DNA of 64,000 nucleotides from Thermococcus argininiproducens. GTDB taxonomy: Archaea; Methanobacteriota_B; Thermococci; Thermococcales; Thermococcaceae. The first letter of the stretch is position 1. Each line of letters opens with the position of its first letter. The notes below the pieces were generated by a model. It saw nothing but the letters and a program-made list of their open reading frames with translations, made no database searches and was not told the DNA's origin. The translations under genes and the position numbers were made by a program. Shown piece by piece: positions 25,217 to 34,557 of the stretch. Where the stretch lies: the NCBI RefSeq assembly GCF_023746595.1, contig NZ_CP080572.1:186001-250000 (forward strand), written 5' to 3'.

Positions 25217-26266
25217 ATGATAATAATAACTGGAAACAAGTATGAAAACATTCTAAGAGAGAAAAACTCTGAAAAAATACTCTTTCCCGAATACGGAAAA
25301 AATAGAGACACTCTCCAAGCCTTTGTTGCAAGTCTTAAAGGAGATGAAATAATAGTAACCGCAAGCTTGGAACTTATTGACCTCATTCTAAGAAGGTTTA
25401 GAGGAGAAGAACACATTCTAATACACTCCAACAGTGAAAAGGCCCTCAACTTTAAAATAGCTTACCAATTGAGAAAATACCTAGACTTCGACTTGAGAGG
25501 AGGGGAAATAAAAGAAAATGAACGAGTAAGTATTCTCTTGTGTGAGGGTAAAACTGATTCAAAATTCTTCAAAGCAAGCTACAAAAAGATTTTTGGATTC
25601 CGAGAAAGTCGAAAAGTCCCAGAAAACCTTAAGTTTATTGAAAAACTCTTTGAACGAGATAACTATGAACTTATTAAGAAAGAAAACAGTTATCTAGGAA
25701 TCATCCCAAGTGAAGGCAACGCTGGCGTAATCAGAAATTTAGGAAACTTTCTCAGAGCAATGGATGTTTTCAATTTCCATGTGGAAAAAATAGGGGTAGC
25801 AATAGATATAGACGAAAGTGAAAAAGCAGTGCTGGAATCAATAAAAGGGAAACTTTCTACTTTTGGTTATGAAGCCACTCAAGAAGGCTTTAAAGTTGAG
25901 AAAACATTAATAATCCCCCTCTTAATCGGGGCAAAAATAGACCTTGGGCCATGTGTGGAGTGGCAAAAACCTGCTGTTGAAGATTTTATGTTAGCGATTC
26001 TTGAAGAGGACCAGACTTTCAAAAAACTGGAAAGAGCAATTAATATACTATGCATAGACTTAAAACGAAAATTAAAGCCAAAGGAAGTTATTTATCTTAC
26101 AATGGCTGCAAAAAAGTTCTGGGGAAATCTCGAAGGATTCTACGAGATGAGCATAATGAGAACTCCTAGGTGGAAAGTTGAAAAAGTGTTAAAGAAGAGT
26201 GGGCTTTATGAAAATATGAAGGCCTTATTGCCTTCGCCAACTGTTCTTTTTGAGCAAAACGTTTAA
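25217..26266 (+). CDS. TOPRIM-like protein (DUF3226-type), function unknown
   Basis: A 349-residue soluble protein. Two TOPRIM-type hallmarks are visible: [14 protein letters not shown] (Glu in an EGKTD turn, about residues 105-118) and GVAIDIDES (DxD, about 194-202). [10 protein letters not shown] may be a supporting motif. This matches what I recall of the DUF3226/OLD-like TOPRIM group. An N-terminal domain of about 100 residues precedes it. TOPRIM domains cut or bind nucleic acid; no partner ATPase is adjacent. The stop codon is the last native sequence before the IS607 element, so the C terminus may have been altered by that insertion. Confidence 0.6.
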   Translation: MIIITGNKYENILREKNSEKILFPEYGKNRDTLQAFVASLKGDEIIVTASLELIDLILRRFRGEEHILIHSNSEKALNFKIAYQLRKYLDFDLRGGEIKENERVSILLCEGKTDSKFFKASYKKIFGFRESRKVPENLKFIEKLFERDNYELIKKENSYLGIIPSEGNAGVIRNLGNFLRAMDVFNFHVEKIGVAIDIDESEKAVLESIKGKLSTFGYEATQEGFKVEKTLIIPLLIGAKIDLGPCVEWQKPAVEDFMLAILEEDQTFKKLERAINILCIDLKRKLKPKEVIYLTMAAKKFWGNLEGFYEMSIMRTPRWKVEKVLKKSGLYENMKALLPSPTVLFEQNV

Positions 26267-26292
26267 AAGTTTTTGTGATTAAATGTGAGTGT

Positions 26293-26919
26293 ATGGTAGT
26301 AAAGGAGAAACTCTACACGGTCAAACAGGCGAGCGAAATACTCGGAGTTCATCCCAAAACAATCCAGAAATGGGATAGAGAAGGGAAAATCAAAGTCATC
26401 AGAACGCCCGGTGGGCGGAGAAGAATACCAGAGAGCGAGATAAAACGACTCCTCGGAATAAAAACCCAAGAAGGCCTCATCATCGGCTATGCAAGAGTCT
26501 CCAGCCACACACAAAAGGACGATTTAGAACGACAAATTAAGACGATAGAGGAGTATGCAAGAGAAAGAGGGTGGCAAATCCAAGTCCTCAAAGACATTGG
26601 CTCAGGATTGAACGAGAACAGGAAAAACTACCGCAAACTCCTCGAATTAGTCGCCAAAGGAGAAGTCTCCAAAATCATCATCCCTTACCCCGACAGGCTC
26701 ACCCGTTTTGGGTTTAAAACACTTGAATTCTTCCTCCAGCAATACGGTGCAGAAGTAATCACGATTCACGAGAAGGATAAAACACCAAGAGAAGAACTCA
26801 TTGAGGATTTAATAACCATAATCAGCCACTTTGCTGGAAAACTCTACGGAATGCGTTCACACAAGTACAAAAAACTCAAGGAAGGCGTGAAAAAACTAAT
26901 CGAGGAGGTTGAGGGTTGA
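26293..26919 (+). CDS. tnpA: IS607-type serine recombinase TnpA
   Basis: A 208-residue transposase. A MerR-like helix-turn-helix (residues about 6-52, [20 protein letters not shown] and [19 protein letters not shown]) is fused to a serine resolvase domain with GYARVSS holding the nucleophile and the DRLTRFG arginine motif (about 137-143). The arrangement of HTH in front of the catalytic domain defines IS607 TnpA. ATG 26293 fits the usual start; GTG 26275 upstream is possible. It overlaps tnpB by 4 bp. Confidence 0.88.
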   Translation: MVVKEKLYTVKQASEILGVHPKTIQKWDREGKIKVIRTPGGRRRIPESEIKRLLGIKTQEGLIIGYARVSSHTQKDDLERQIKTIEEYARERGWQIQVLKDIGSGLNENRKNYRKLLELVAKGEVSKIIIPYPDRLTRFGFKTLEFFLQQYGAEVITIHEKDKTPREELIEDLITIISHFAGKLYGMRSHKYKKLKEGVKKLIEEVEG

Positions 26920-28040
26920 AAGTCGTCCTCACATACAAGATGACGCACGAGTGGAACGTTCAGGAACTCCTCACCGAGTACCAAAAACTCCTTCAGCGGG
27001 CGATTGACGAGATTTGGGCGAACACAACTTGGAAGGAAAAGAAAGTCAAACACTGCTACTCTATAGGAAAGAGAAGATACAAGTATTACGAAACAACTCG
27101 CTTAATCCCTTACTTCCCAAATACAAAAGAGTTCAAGAAGAAATTAAGGGACGAACTTCTCAAGAACTGGTCTTTCGCCAAACACTATGCTGATTCGGCG
27201 ATAAAAGCAGCCTACTCAATCCTTGAGAGCTGGAGGCAGAATTATCTCAAGGGAAGGAGGAAGAGAAGGAAACCAGTAGTTAAGAGGAAGTTCGTGCGAG
27301 TTAAAACTACCCTGATGAGAGTTGAAGGTTCAAAAATCAGAATAACGGTTAGACCAAGGGAAGAATACCTCAAACTCGATTATTCTGGCGAGTGGTTCTA
27401 TGAGAGGATTAAGGACTGGAAAGTTGGAGAGTTGATAATAAGGGAGAATGACGTTTACCTTACCTTTTCAAAGGAAGTGGAGTTTAACGGGCGGGTTAAA
27501 ATCGGGATTGATAGTAACCTGATGAGTCTCGACGTTTACCACCCTGAACGTGGCTGGATTAAGGTGGACTTGAGCGAACTCCACAAGATTGCGGAAACCT
27601 ACGATGGGATTATTGATAAACTCAAGAGTATTCAACGGAAGGCTCCGAAGAGGATTGGAATACTCTTAAAGAAATACTACACCCGCAGGAGGAACCGGAT
27701 TGAGGATTTTCTCAACAAGCTGACAGTCCAATTATCGAGAGAGTTTCCCGATGCGCTTTTCGTCTTCGAGGATTTGAACAAGTTTAAAATGTTCAACGGG
27801 AATGGCAGGAAGTTCAACCGAAAGTTATCCCGCTCGACTTGGAGTAAAATCGCTCAAAAACTCTCTTACCGTGTTCCAATCGAGTTTGTGAATCCTGCTA
27901 ACACTTCCTCCACCTGCCCGACGTGTGGGAGTAAGTTAGAGTCCCGAAACGGGCTGGTGGTTTGCAGGTGTGGTTTTAAATCAGATAGGCAGTTTCTCGG
28001 AGCGTTCAATGTTTTTGTGCGGGACTTGGGGTCGCCCTAA
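26916..28040 (+). CDS. tnpB: TnpB RNA-guided nuclease of the IS607 element
   Basis: A 374-residue TnpB starting at TTG 26916, translationally coupled to tnpA. The RuvC-like acidic residues are in GIDSN, FVFEDLN and [11 protein letters not shown], and the zinc ribbon CPTCGSKL...CRCG sits between the last two. All catalytic positions appear present, so the protein should be active. TnpB proteins cut DNA at sites specified by an RNA encoded at the element's right end and favour retention of the element. The basic N terminus carries the RNA-binding region ([15 protein letters not shown]). Confidence 0.88.
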   Translation: MKVVLTYKMTHEWNVQELLTEYQKLLQRAIDEIWANTTWKEKKVKHCYSIGKRRYKYYETTRLIPYFPNTKEFKKKLRDELLKNWSFAKHYADSAIKAAYSILESWRQNYLKGRRKRRKPVVKRKFVRVKTTLMRVEGSKIRITVRPREEYLKLDYSGEWFYERIKDWKVGELIIRENDVYLTFSKEVEFNGRVKIGIDSNLMSLDVYHPERGWIKVDLSELHKIAETYDGIIDKLKSIQRKAPKRIGILLKKYYTRRRNRIEDFLNKLTVQLSREFPDALFVFEDLNKFKMFNGNGRKFNRKLSRSTWSKIAQKLSYRVPIEFVNPANTSSTCPTCGSKLESRNGLVVCRCGFKSDRQFLGAFNVFVRDLGSP

Positions 28041-28158
28041 GCGGGGGTGAGGTCGATGATTTACTCTCCAATGAACTCGGAGGGGAGTTGAGGCTGATGA
28101 AGCCCAAGTCCATCGTGAGGGTGGATTTAAGGGGGAGGACGTTCACTCACGTTCCCCC
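27960..28158 (+). ncRNA. predicted TnpB guide RNA (omega/reRNA) region
   Basis: The 3' end of tnpB and the 118 bp after it contain structured, G-rich, noncoding sequence. The blocks include GGGGGTGAGGTCGATG, GAGGGGAGTTGAGGCTGATG and a final hairpin at 28131-28158. By analogy with studied TnpB elements, the RNA scaffold overlaps the gene's 3' end and the guide begins at the right boundary, here the end of the glycosyltransferase gene. The limits are estimates. Confidence 0.5.
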
Positions 28159-29322
28159 CTAAAAACTCACGACGGACAGACCCCATCTTTCTAGGAGATA
28201 GTCCTTTTCTCTTAGGAAGATTTCTGCTCTCTTCAATACAAGCTTTTCTGCTTCTTCCGTTGTCATGTCTTTGGTTTTCTTAACGAAATCTGCAGTTTTA
28301 GCAAAATACAGTGGCATTAAAGGCTCCACATTTTGTAGAATGCCATTTTTATAGGCTATTGCTCCATCAAAAAGAACATGGCTCCAGAGAATATCATCGA
28401 AATCAAAGGTCTCTAATGCCTTTTTAACCTCTTTAAATGTTTCCTCTGAAAGGGCCTTCTTTAGAATTTCCTCATTCTCCACGAAAAGTTCCCTTGATTT
28501 CTTTTCTAGAAGTTCAAGTGTAACGTTAACATGTTCTGGCTCTACAATCTCCATTTTACCAAAAACTGGGACCTCCTTTAGCTCTTTTACGTTTTTCCAC
28601 TTCTCTTCATACTTCTGCATCAACATGAAAAGTGTCCCAACAACTTGATTAAACATTGGGCCTAGAGAGGCTGCCGGATCTTTAGGATCATGTATCTTAA
28701 CACCCAAGGCAGTTTGGATTATTCTAAATCCCTCTGCTATTGCGGTAGTTGTTAAGAATATATCCACTCCAAATTTTGCCACATCCCTCTTCCAGACTTC
28801 TTCATCTTTGAGATAAACATCGATAATCTCCGCACTGATTCCAAAGTCTCCTCCTATTGGTTGCCTAACGTTATAACCATAGAGAGATGCTGTCATTGGG
28901 TAAGCTATATTGTTTGTGATTGTCCCATCGTACTTATGCCTTAGATAAAGGGGAGCAACAAAATGATAGCCCTCCTCCAGAGGTTTAGCAAATTTATAAA
29001 TCCACTCTGGAGTAATACTTCTTAAATCACTATCTACAAATACTATAGCATCTGCTCCCTCATCCTTTGCTATTTCAAGTACTTCCTTCATCGCACTACC
29101 TTTTCCGGGAATTGGCCACTTATAAATAGTACTTCTTACCTCTACTCCCTCAGGAACCCTAGTCTTCATAACAACTTCTCTGGTTCCATCAGTACTGCCA
29201 CCATCCGAATTGACAATCAAACCCCCACCAAAGTACTTTTTTAACCCTTCCGCGGCCTGTTTAACTACATACTGGATCGTGTCGGCGTTGTTATAACTTG
29301 GGATTCCTACGATGACCTTCAT
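28159..29322 (-). CDS. GT-A glycosyltransferase, GT81/GpgS-like
   Basis: A 387-residue family-2-type glycosyltransferase. The N terminus (VGIPSYNNADTI), the SDGGSTDGT motif, the FVDSDLRSITPEW DxD and the GGDFG block near residue 155 resemble glucosyl-3-phosphoglycerate synthase and related GT81 enzymes, which use NDP-sugars to make compatible-solute precursors or glycolipids. A C-terminal helical part of about 150 residues follows. No phosphatase lies beside it. The stop codon abuts the IS607 right end, so the last residues may come from the insertion. Start ATG 29322 follows GGTGATGAA. It is divergent from the dehydrogenase operon. Confidence 0.75.
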   Translation of the reverse strand: MKVIVGIPSYNNADTIQYVVKQAAEGLKKYFGGGLIVNSDGGSTDGTREVVMKTRVPEGVEVRSTIYKWPIPGKGSAMKEVLEIAKDEGADAIVFVDSDLRSITPEWIYKFAKPLEEGYHFVAPLYLRHKYDGTITNNIAYPMTASLYGYNVRQPIGGDFGISAEIIDVYLKDEEVWKRDVAKFGVDIFLTTTAIAEGFRIIQTALGVKIHDPKDPAASLGPMFNQVVGTLFMLMQKYEEKWKNVKELKEVPVFGKMEIVEPEHVNVTLELLEKKSRELFVENEEILKKALSEETFKEVKKALETFDFDDILWSHVLFDGAIAYKNGILQNVEPLMPLYFAKTADFVKKTKDMTTEEAEKLVLKRAEIFLREKDYLLERWGLSVVSF

Positions 29323-29340
29323 ATTTCATCACCAAAATAC

Positions 29341-29357
29341 AACCATTTACAGTGGTT
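29341..29357 (+). promoter_or_regulatory. 17-bp dyad in the glycosyltransferase/dehydrogenase divergent promoter
   Basis: AACCATTTACAGTGGTT: half-sites AACCA and TGGTT are exact inverted copies. It lies 20 bp before ATG-proximal TATA-like CTTAAATAT (29372-29380) of the dehydrogenase gene and close to the opposite start. A related dyad stands in front of the ABC operon at 31465. Probable operator for the TrmB-family regulator of the island. Confidence 0.5.
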
Positions 29358-29413
29358 TAAAATGAAAAATGCTTAAATATCTTTTGGTATGTAATGGATA
29401 TGAGGGGTCCCCC

Positions 29414-30439
29414 ATGGGAAAGTTAAAAGTCGGGATAATAGGATGTGGGAACATTTTTAATTTGGCCCACAAAAATGCATTAAAAAATCTAAAAGAGATA
29501 AAAGTAACCGCATGCATGGATATCAAAGAGAAAAAAGCCAAAGAGGCTGCAAAAGAGTTTAACACAAAGTTTTATACTAATCTAGATGAGTTTCTTGATC
29601 TGAATTTGGATGTAGTTGAAATATTGACCCCAACTTATACACATGCAGAATTGGCTATAAAGGCCTTAAAAAGCGGAAAACATGTTATAGTTGAAAAGCC
29701 AATTGCTCTCACAAGTAAACAGGCAAAAAAGATGATTAAAACTGCTGAAAAAGAAGACCTACACCTTTTAGTTGGACACACAAGACGTTTCGACAAACGG
29801 TGGATACAAATAAAAGAAGTCATTAAAAAAAGGAACGTTCTTCCAATGCAAATAAGGAAAGCAGAGGTTCAGAGATTACCTTTTCCTGAGACTGCATGGT
29901 ACTGGAAACCCAACAAAGGTGGAGGGGTGGCAATAGATTTAGGGGTTCATGTTACAGATTTCCTCCGCTGGTATTTTGAAAGTGAACCCATTAAGATTCT
30001 TGGAATTGGAAAAGCCATAAGAAAAGAAGCTAAAATAAACAATACATATGATCACTTTCTGATGATGATACAATTCGAAGGGAATAAGACCGGACTGGCA
30101 GAAGTAAGCTGGGCATATTCTTATCCAGCTCGATATGGAGTTTTCTACCATCATCTAGACGTATTAGGAAAAAACGGAAGGATAAGATATACTCCTTTAG
30201 ACACTCCTGTAGTAGGGGTTGTAAAAAGTCACTTTGAAATGCCACGATTCTCACCATTACTCTCAGCTTTTCCAGAGGCATTTGAAACAGAATTAAGGCA
30301 TTTCTTTAGAGTAATAATAGGCCAAGAAGAACCCGTGATAACAGCAAATGATGCGTTAATAGCACTTCAAATGGCAGAAACTGCAATAGAATCTGCAAAA
30401 AAAGGAGACTCTTTAGAGTTTAAGGGGGTGGTAGAATGA
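29414..30439 (+). CDS. Gfo/Idh/MocA-family NAD(P)-dependent sugar dehydrogenase A
   Basis: A 341-residue oxidoreductase. The Rossmann loop GIIGCGNIFN is near residues 8-16, the EKP motif (VEKPIALTS) near 92 and the catalytic-type DLGVHVTDFLRW near 178. The family oxidises or reduces inositols, glucose, uronates and amino sugars. ATG 29414 is chosen because GAGGGGTC stands before it and the Rossmann strand then starts at residue 4. The next gene overlaps by 4 bp (ATGA). Substrate unknown, but probably the sugar carried by the ABC importer downstream. Confidence 0.85.
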   Translation: MGKLKVGIIGCGNIFNLAHKNALKNLKEIKVTACMDIKEKKAKEAAKEFNTKFYTNLDEFLDLNLDVVEILTPTYTHAELAIKALKSGKHVIVEKPIALTSKQAKKMIKTAEKEDLHLLVGHTRRFDKRWIQIKEVIKKRNVLPMQIRKAEVQRLPFPETAWYWKPNKGGGVAIDLGVHVTDFLRWYFESEPIKILGIGKAIRKEAKINNTYDHFLMMIQFEGNKTGLAEVSWAYSYPARYGVFYHHLDVLGKNGRIRYTPLDTPVVGVVKSHFEMPRFSPLLSAFPEAFETELRHFFRVIIGQEEPVITANDALIALQMAETAIESAKKGDSLEFKGVVE

Positions 30440-31437
30440 TAAATATCGGGATAATTAGTTATGCTCACCCCCACGCATTAAGATATGGCACTACATTTGC
30501 CTCTAATCCCAAGTCAAGACTTTATGCAATTTCTGGAGATGGTTCGAACAGTGATGTAGCAAAAGCCGAATCAGAGAAGCTCAAGGCAAAGTTCTACTCA
30601 AATCATGAACAACTCCTAAGAGATAAGAAAGTTGACGCAGTTTATATAGCAATTGAGACCTACAGGCACAAAGAAATTGCCATAAAGGCTGCAGAAGAAG
30701 GCAAACACATACTTCTTGAAAAACCCATTGCTTTGACCTTGAAAGATGCCGATGATATCATTAAAGCAACGAAGAAAGCGGATGTAAAGCTAATGGTACC
30801 TTTTAACCCGAGATTTACAATTCCCCTTAGAAAAGCCAAAAACATGATAGAGGCAGGGGAAATCGGTGATCTTGAATACATATATGCAATTTCAGAATAC
30901 GTTAAACCACCAACATTCTTAGAGGGACTTGATATGAGCTGGTTCCTAGATGTAAATAAAGCTGGTGGCGGTGGCTTTATGGACACTGCACCCCATGGGA
31001 TAGACTCCCTGTTATGGCTCACAAGAAGTGAGCCAAAAAGAGTATATGCCGAGATAGGTTCAAAAATATATGGTTTCCCTGTGGACGATATAGGTACTGT
31101 AGTCCTAGAATTCAAGAATGGAGTTATTTCGGTCCTCAACGCTGGGTGGGGTAACCCCAGAGGGTATTCTTATGGCTTGGAAATTAAATATTATATCTTA
31201 GGAAAGGAAGGATTTCTAGATATTAGAACCGCCTATCCAGATTTTACAGTCTACCAAGACAGAGCAGAGAAAATTTATTGGGAAAGAGCAGATGTTAACA
31301 CCATCGTGGATTCCTTTTTGGAATCTATAATAAAGGATAAGGAGCCCCCCATAACGGGAGAAATGGCCAAGAAAAACTTAGAAATAGTTTTAGCAGCATA
31401 TGAATCATCAAGAACCGGCAAAACAATTAAATTATAA
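30436..31437 (+). CDS. Gfo/Idh/MocA-family sugar dehydrogenase B
   Basis: A 333-residue oxidoreductase related to but distinct from its neighbour. GIISYAHPHALRYG replaces the usual GxGxxG: the first turn carries His and Ala in place of glycines, while LEKPIALTLKDAD and DTAPHGIDSLLWL are kept. The unusual Rossmann turn may change cofactor preference or affinity. It is coupled to dehydrogenase A by an ATGA overlap, so the pair could catalyse sequential or opposing steps on one sugar, as in epimerising double-dehydrogenase pairs. Confidence 0.82.
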   Translation: MINIGIISYAHPHALRYGTTFASNPKSRLYAISGDGSNSDVAKAESEKLKAKFYSNHEQLLRDKKVDAVYIAIETYRHKEIAIKAAEEGKHILLEKPIALTLKDADDIIKATKKADVKLMVPFNPRFTIPLRKAKNMIEAGEIGDLEYIYAISEYVKPPTFLEGLDMSWFLDVNKAGGGGFMDTAPHGIDSLLWLTRSEPKRVYAEIGSKIYGFPVDDIGTVVLEFKNGVISVLNAGWGNPRGYSYGLEIKYYILGKEGFLDIRTAYPDFTVYQDRAEKIYWERADVNTIVDSFLESIIKDKEPPITGEMAKKNLEIVLAAYESSRTGKTIKL

Positions 31438-31464
31438 CTTCTCTATTCAAACTTTTTTAGATGC

Positions 31465-31481
31465 AACTACAAAAAGTGGTT
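31465..31481 (+). promoter_or_regulatory. 17-bp dyad upstream of the sugar ABC operon
   Basis: AACTACAAAAAGTGGTT, with half-sites AACTAC and GTGGTT around five A bases. It matches the dyad at 29341 in 12 of 17 positions, with the 3' half nearly fixed. The TATA box GATTTATATATT follows at 31492-31503. Confidence 0.5.
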
Positions 31482-31547
31482 TATATCATAAGATTTATAT
31501 ATTTTGAGTTAGCAACAATATGGTGAACACTTCAGAGGTGATAGGCC

Positions 31548-32852
31548 ATGAGCCGAAAGATGAGTTTTGGAGGAGTTTTAATTTTAGTTCTTTTGGGAGC
31601 AATAGTAAGTGGATGCATTGGGGGAGAAAAGACCACTACACCAACAACTACTGAGCAAGTTACATTAACTTGGCTTTCAACACAACTGAACCCCCCAGAA
31701 GAGAGAGCTTTTGTGCAAGAGCAGTTGCTCACAGAATTTAAAGATCAAACTGGAATTGAGGTAAACTTTATACCCATAAGTTATTCCGATATGGCCACAA
31801 GACTTGAGGCTGAAGAACAGACTGGAGAAGTCACAATTAATCTTATCGCTGATCTCCACGGTGGACTCGACTTCTTTGCATCAAAAGGTTGGCTTGAAGA
31901 CCTAAGTGGAAAAACTCTCGAAGGAAGAACCTTCATAAGCACCTTTGAGAAATATGCAACAATTGGAGGAAAGAAGGTTTACATACCATGGATGAGCGCT
32001 ACCTATGTTATGGTTGTTAATAAAAAGGCTTTTGAATACCTCCCAGACGGCCTTACCCAGGAAGATGTAATGAAAGGAACCGAGAAATGGACATATGATG
32101 CTCTTCTTGAATGGGCTAAGAACCTAAAAGAAGCCACTGGACAACCACAACTTGGCTTCCCTGCTGGGCCAAAGGGGCTCTTACACAGATTCCTTCATGG
32201 ATATATCTATCCAAGCTTTACTGGATACCAAGCAAAGAACTTTGACAGTCCAGAGGCTGTGGAAATGTGGAAGTATCTCAGAGATCTTTGGCAATACGTT
32301 AATCCAGCAAGCACCACATGGGATGCCATGGGTGAACCACTCCTTAGAGGAGAAGTTTTAATTGCATGGGACCACACTGCAAGAATTAAGAACGCAATCG
32401 AGACTAATCCAGACCAATTTGTAGTGGTTCCAGTTCCAAGGGGACCAAAAGGAAGAGGATTTATCCTTGTAGTCGCTGGATTAGCAATTCCAAAAGGTGC
32501 TCCAAACGCTGATGAAGCTTGGAAGCTTATTGATTATCTCACAAAACCAGAAACCCAGGTGAAGATCCTCGAGAACGTTGGATTCTTCCCAACAGTTCAA
32601 GAAGCCACTGGGGCGATCCCATCAGGACCCCTTAAGATTCTCGCAGAGGGTGTTGCAGCACAATCAGCCACACCCGATGCCGTTGTGGCTATGATACCTA
32701 ACCTCGGTGAAAAGGGAGGACAGTTCACAAACGCCTATAGAACCGCCTTTGAGAGGATCGTACTTAAAGGCGAAGATCCAGAAGCGGTCGTGAAGGAACT
32801 TGGTCCACAAGTCCGCAAGCTCTTCGAAGAAATGGGACAAGAAATACCATGA
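31548..32852 (+). CDS. sugar ABC transporter substrate-binding lipoprotein
   Basis: A 434-residue extracellular solute-binding protein of family 1 (CUT1 type). The signal peptide ends in a lipobox (VSGC, C24) and a Thr-rich linker follows, usual for Thermococcales anchored binding proteins. The Venus-flytrap core shows TWDAMGEPLLRGEVLIAWD in short blocks and a C-terminal hinge region near GAPNADEAWKLIDYL. It begins the importer operon with GAGGTGAT before the ATG. The ligand is presumably a mono- or oligosaccharide handled by the adjacent dehydrogenases. Confidence 0.88.
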   Translation: MSRKMSFGGVLILVLLGAIVSGCIGGEKTTTPTTTEQVTLTWLSTQLNPPEERAFVQEQLLTEFKDQTGIEVNFIPISYSDMATRLEAEEQTGEVTINLIADLHGGLDFFASKGWLEDLSGKTLEGRTFISTFEKYATIGGKKVYIPWMSATYVMVVNKKAFEYLPDGLTQEDVMKGTEKWTYDALLEWAKNLKEATGQPQLGFPAGPKGLLHRFLHGYIYPSFTGYQAKNFDSPEAVEMWKYLRDLWQYVNPASTTWDAMGEPLLRGEVLIAWDHTARIKNAIETNPDQFVVVPVPRGPKGRGFILVVAGLAIPKGAPNADEAWKLIDYLTKPETQVKILENVGFFPTVQEATGAIPSGPLKILAEGVAAQSATPDAVVAMIPNLGEKGGQFTNAYRTAFERIVLKGEDPEAVVKELGPQVRKLFEEMGQEIP

Positions 32853-32862
32853 GGGAGGTGCC

Positions 32863-33717
32863 ATGAAGATAAAATCATCCTACCTTCCTTATTTTTTAGT
32901 TTTACCGGCATTTGCATACCTATTGTTTTTTGTAGGGTATCCTCTTGTTCAAGCTTTGTATATTGCATTTACCCAAAACGGACAACTTTCTCTTGCAACT
33001 GTTAGAAAAACTTTTGCCGATCCCTACTTCTGGGAGGCCCTAAAATATACTATTGCTCTTGCGGGTGTGATTGTCCCAAGCCAAGTTGGATTGGCCTTAA
33101 TTTTAGCTTTAGGTGTTAATAGAGTGTTTAAAGGTAAGGATTTTACAATCTACGCTCTTACAATCCCTCTTACTATAAGTGATGTTGCTGCCGGTTTGAT
33201 ATGGTATTCTATGCTCTCTCCAAGCGGATTTTTAAACAAACTTCTTCTAAATATTGGCATTATCAACAACCCAATATATTTTTTCGGTTATCAATACAGA
33301 CATATGGAGTTTCTGGCTATTGTTTTAGCTGAACTCTGGAGAGCAACTTCAATAGTCTTTGTTATAATCCTTGCCGGACTTCAAATGATAAGTCGAGAGT
33401 ACCTAGAAGCAGCAGAAGTATTTGGAGCAGACTATTGGACACGGCTAAAGAAGATAGTAATACCCCTCCTAAAACCAAGCATTCAAAGTGCTTTAATAAT
33501 CAGAACACTTTTTGCAATGCAGATTTTTGGTATTGTATGGATACTTGCAGGAAGGGATATCCCCATACTGGCTGGAGAGGGATTTTATAGGCTAACAGAG
33601 CTCAAAGAGTATGATGTAGCATCAATCTATGCCCTAGTAATTGCCGGGCTGTCAATTCTCCTTGGAGCACTATATATTAAGTTCATGAAAGCTGAATACT
33701 TGGAGGTGAAAAGATGA
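32863..33717 (+). CDS. sugar ABC transporter permease (MalF-like)
   Basis: A 284-residue binding-protein-dependent permease with six hydrophobic helices. The EAA loop (EYLEAAEVFGADYWTRLKKIVIPLLKP) contacts the ATPase. The start is ATG 32863, right after GGGAGGTGCC; the longer frame upstream overlaps the lipoprotein gene. It lies 10 bp from the previous gene and overlaps the second permease by 4 bp (ATGA), consistent with a MalF/MalG heterodimer. Confidence 0.88.
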   Translation: MKIKSSYLPYFLVLPAFAYLLFFVGYPLVQALYIAFTQNGQLSLATVRKTFADPYFWEALKYTIALAGVIVPSQVGLALILALGVNRVFKGKDFTIYALTIPLTISDVAAGLIWYSMLSPSGFLNKLLLNIGIINNPIYFFGYQYRHMEFLAIVLAELWRATSIVFVIILAGLQMISREYLEAAEVFGADYWTRLKKIVIPLLKPSIQSALIIRTLFAMQIFGIVWILAGRDIPILAGEGFYRLTELKEYDVASIYALVIAGLSILLGALYIKFMKAEYLEVKR

Positions 33718-34547
33718 ACGAGGAAACCAAATTTATGCTCAAAAGGATAACATTTTATACATTTATTTTCACGGTAGTGGCATGGATAATTATTCCAATA
33801 ATAATCTCGACTCTCTACGGATTTTCCATTAAGGAAGATTACTACAATCCTGAAAAGATACTCCCAACAACCTTCACAGTTAAATACGTTAAAACCCTCC
33901 TCATAACACTAGGGGCTCTGGAGGGCATAAAAAATAGCGTTATTGTGGCAGTTATGACGATCGCTATAAGCTTTATCCTTGGGATTCCCGCTGGATATGC
34001 AGTTGCAAAGTTCATCTTCCCAGGAAAAGATACAATAAAACTCTCAATAGTAGCTCTAAGGATGTTCCCAATTCCTGTAATGGCAATCCCTCTGGTGATT
34101 TTATACATACGGCTTAACCTTATCGATACACTATTTGGAGTAGCCTTAGCTCATACAGCAATGGCACTCCCATTTGTAGTATTGATAACCTCAAGCATCT
34201 TTGCTGGAGTGTCAAAAGAACTTGAAGAGGCCGCTATGGTGTTTGGACTAACAAGACTGGGCTCATTTTTCAAGATTACTTTACCCTTAGCTTTACCAGG
34301 ACTGGCTGCTGCAGCAATGTTTACCTTTGTTATGTCTTGGAATGAAGTATTCGTAGCTTCAATCTTAACACTCTCCCAGAGAACTCTCCCCGCACAGATA
34401 TTATCCATAATGGCTGGAGCAAGCGGAGGAGCAGCACCAGATTATTATAAGTTCGCAGCTGCATTCATCATGATACTCCCAGCTATCACATTCATATTCT
34501 TTGCAAGAAAGTACTTGGTCACCATGTGGGGTATAACACTCAAATGA
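33714..34547 (+). CDS. sugar ABC transporter permease (MalG-like)
   Basis: A 277-residue partner permease. It has six membrane helices and the EAA loop in KELEEAAMVFGLTRLGSFFK with a following LPLALPGL helix, as in MalG. The coupling overlap with the MalF-like gene suggests stoichiometric translation. Its C-terminal tail is short, with no extended regulatory region. Confidence 0.88.
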   Translation: MNEETKFMLKRITFYTFIFTVVAWIIIPIIISTLYGFSIKEDYYNPEKILPTTFTVKYVKTLLITLGALEGIKNSVIVAVMTIAISFILGIPAGYAVAKFIFPGKDTIKLSIVALRMFPIPVMAIPLVILYIRLNLIDTLFGVALAHTAMALPFVVLITSSIFAGVSKELEEAAMVFGLTRLGSFFKITLPLALPGLAAAAMFTFVMSWNEVFVASILTLSQRTLPAQILSIMAGASGGAAPDYYKFAAAFIMILPAITFIFFARKYLVTMWGITLK

Positions 34548-34557
34548 GGTGTGAAAG

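Larger units (their letters stand above)
26267..28158. mobile_element. IS607-type insertion sequence (tnpA serine recombinase + tnpB)
   Basis: A self-contained element with a serine-recombinase tnpA and a TnpB, richer in G+C by eye than its neighbours. The left boundary lies in the few bases after the TAA of the TOPRIM-like gene. The right boundary is at or near the terminal hairpin at 28131-28158 (GGGGGA and ACGT pairing with ACGT and TCCCCC), directly against the stop codon of the glycosyltransferase. IS607 elements leave no clear inverted repeats or target duplication, so the exact ends are inferred. Both genes look intact. Confidence 0.8.
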
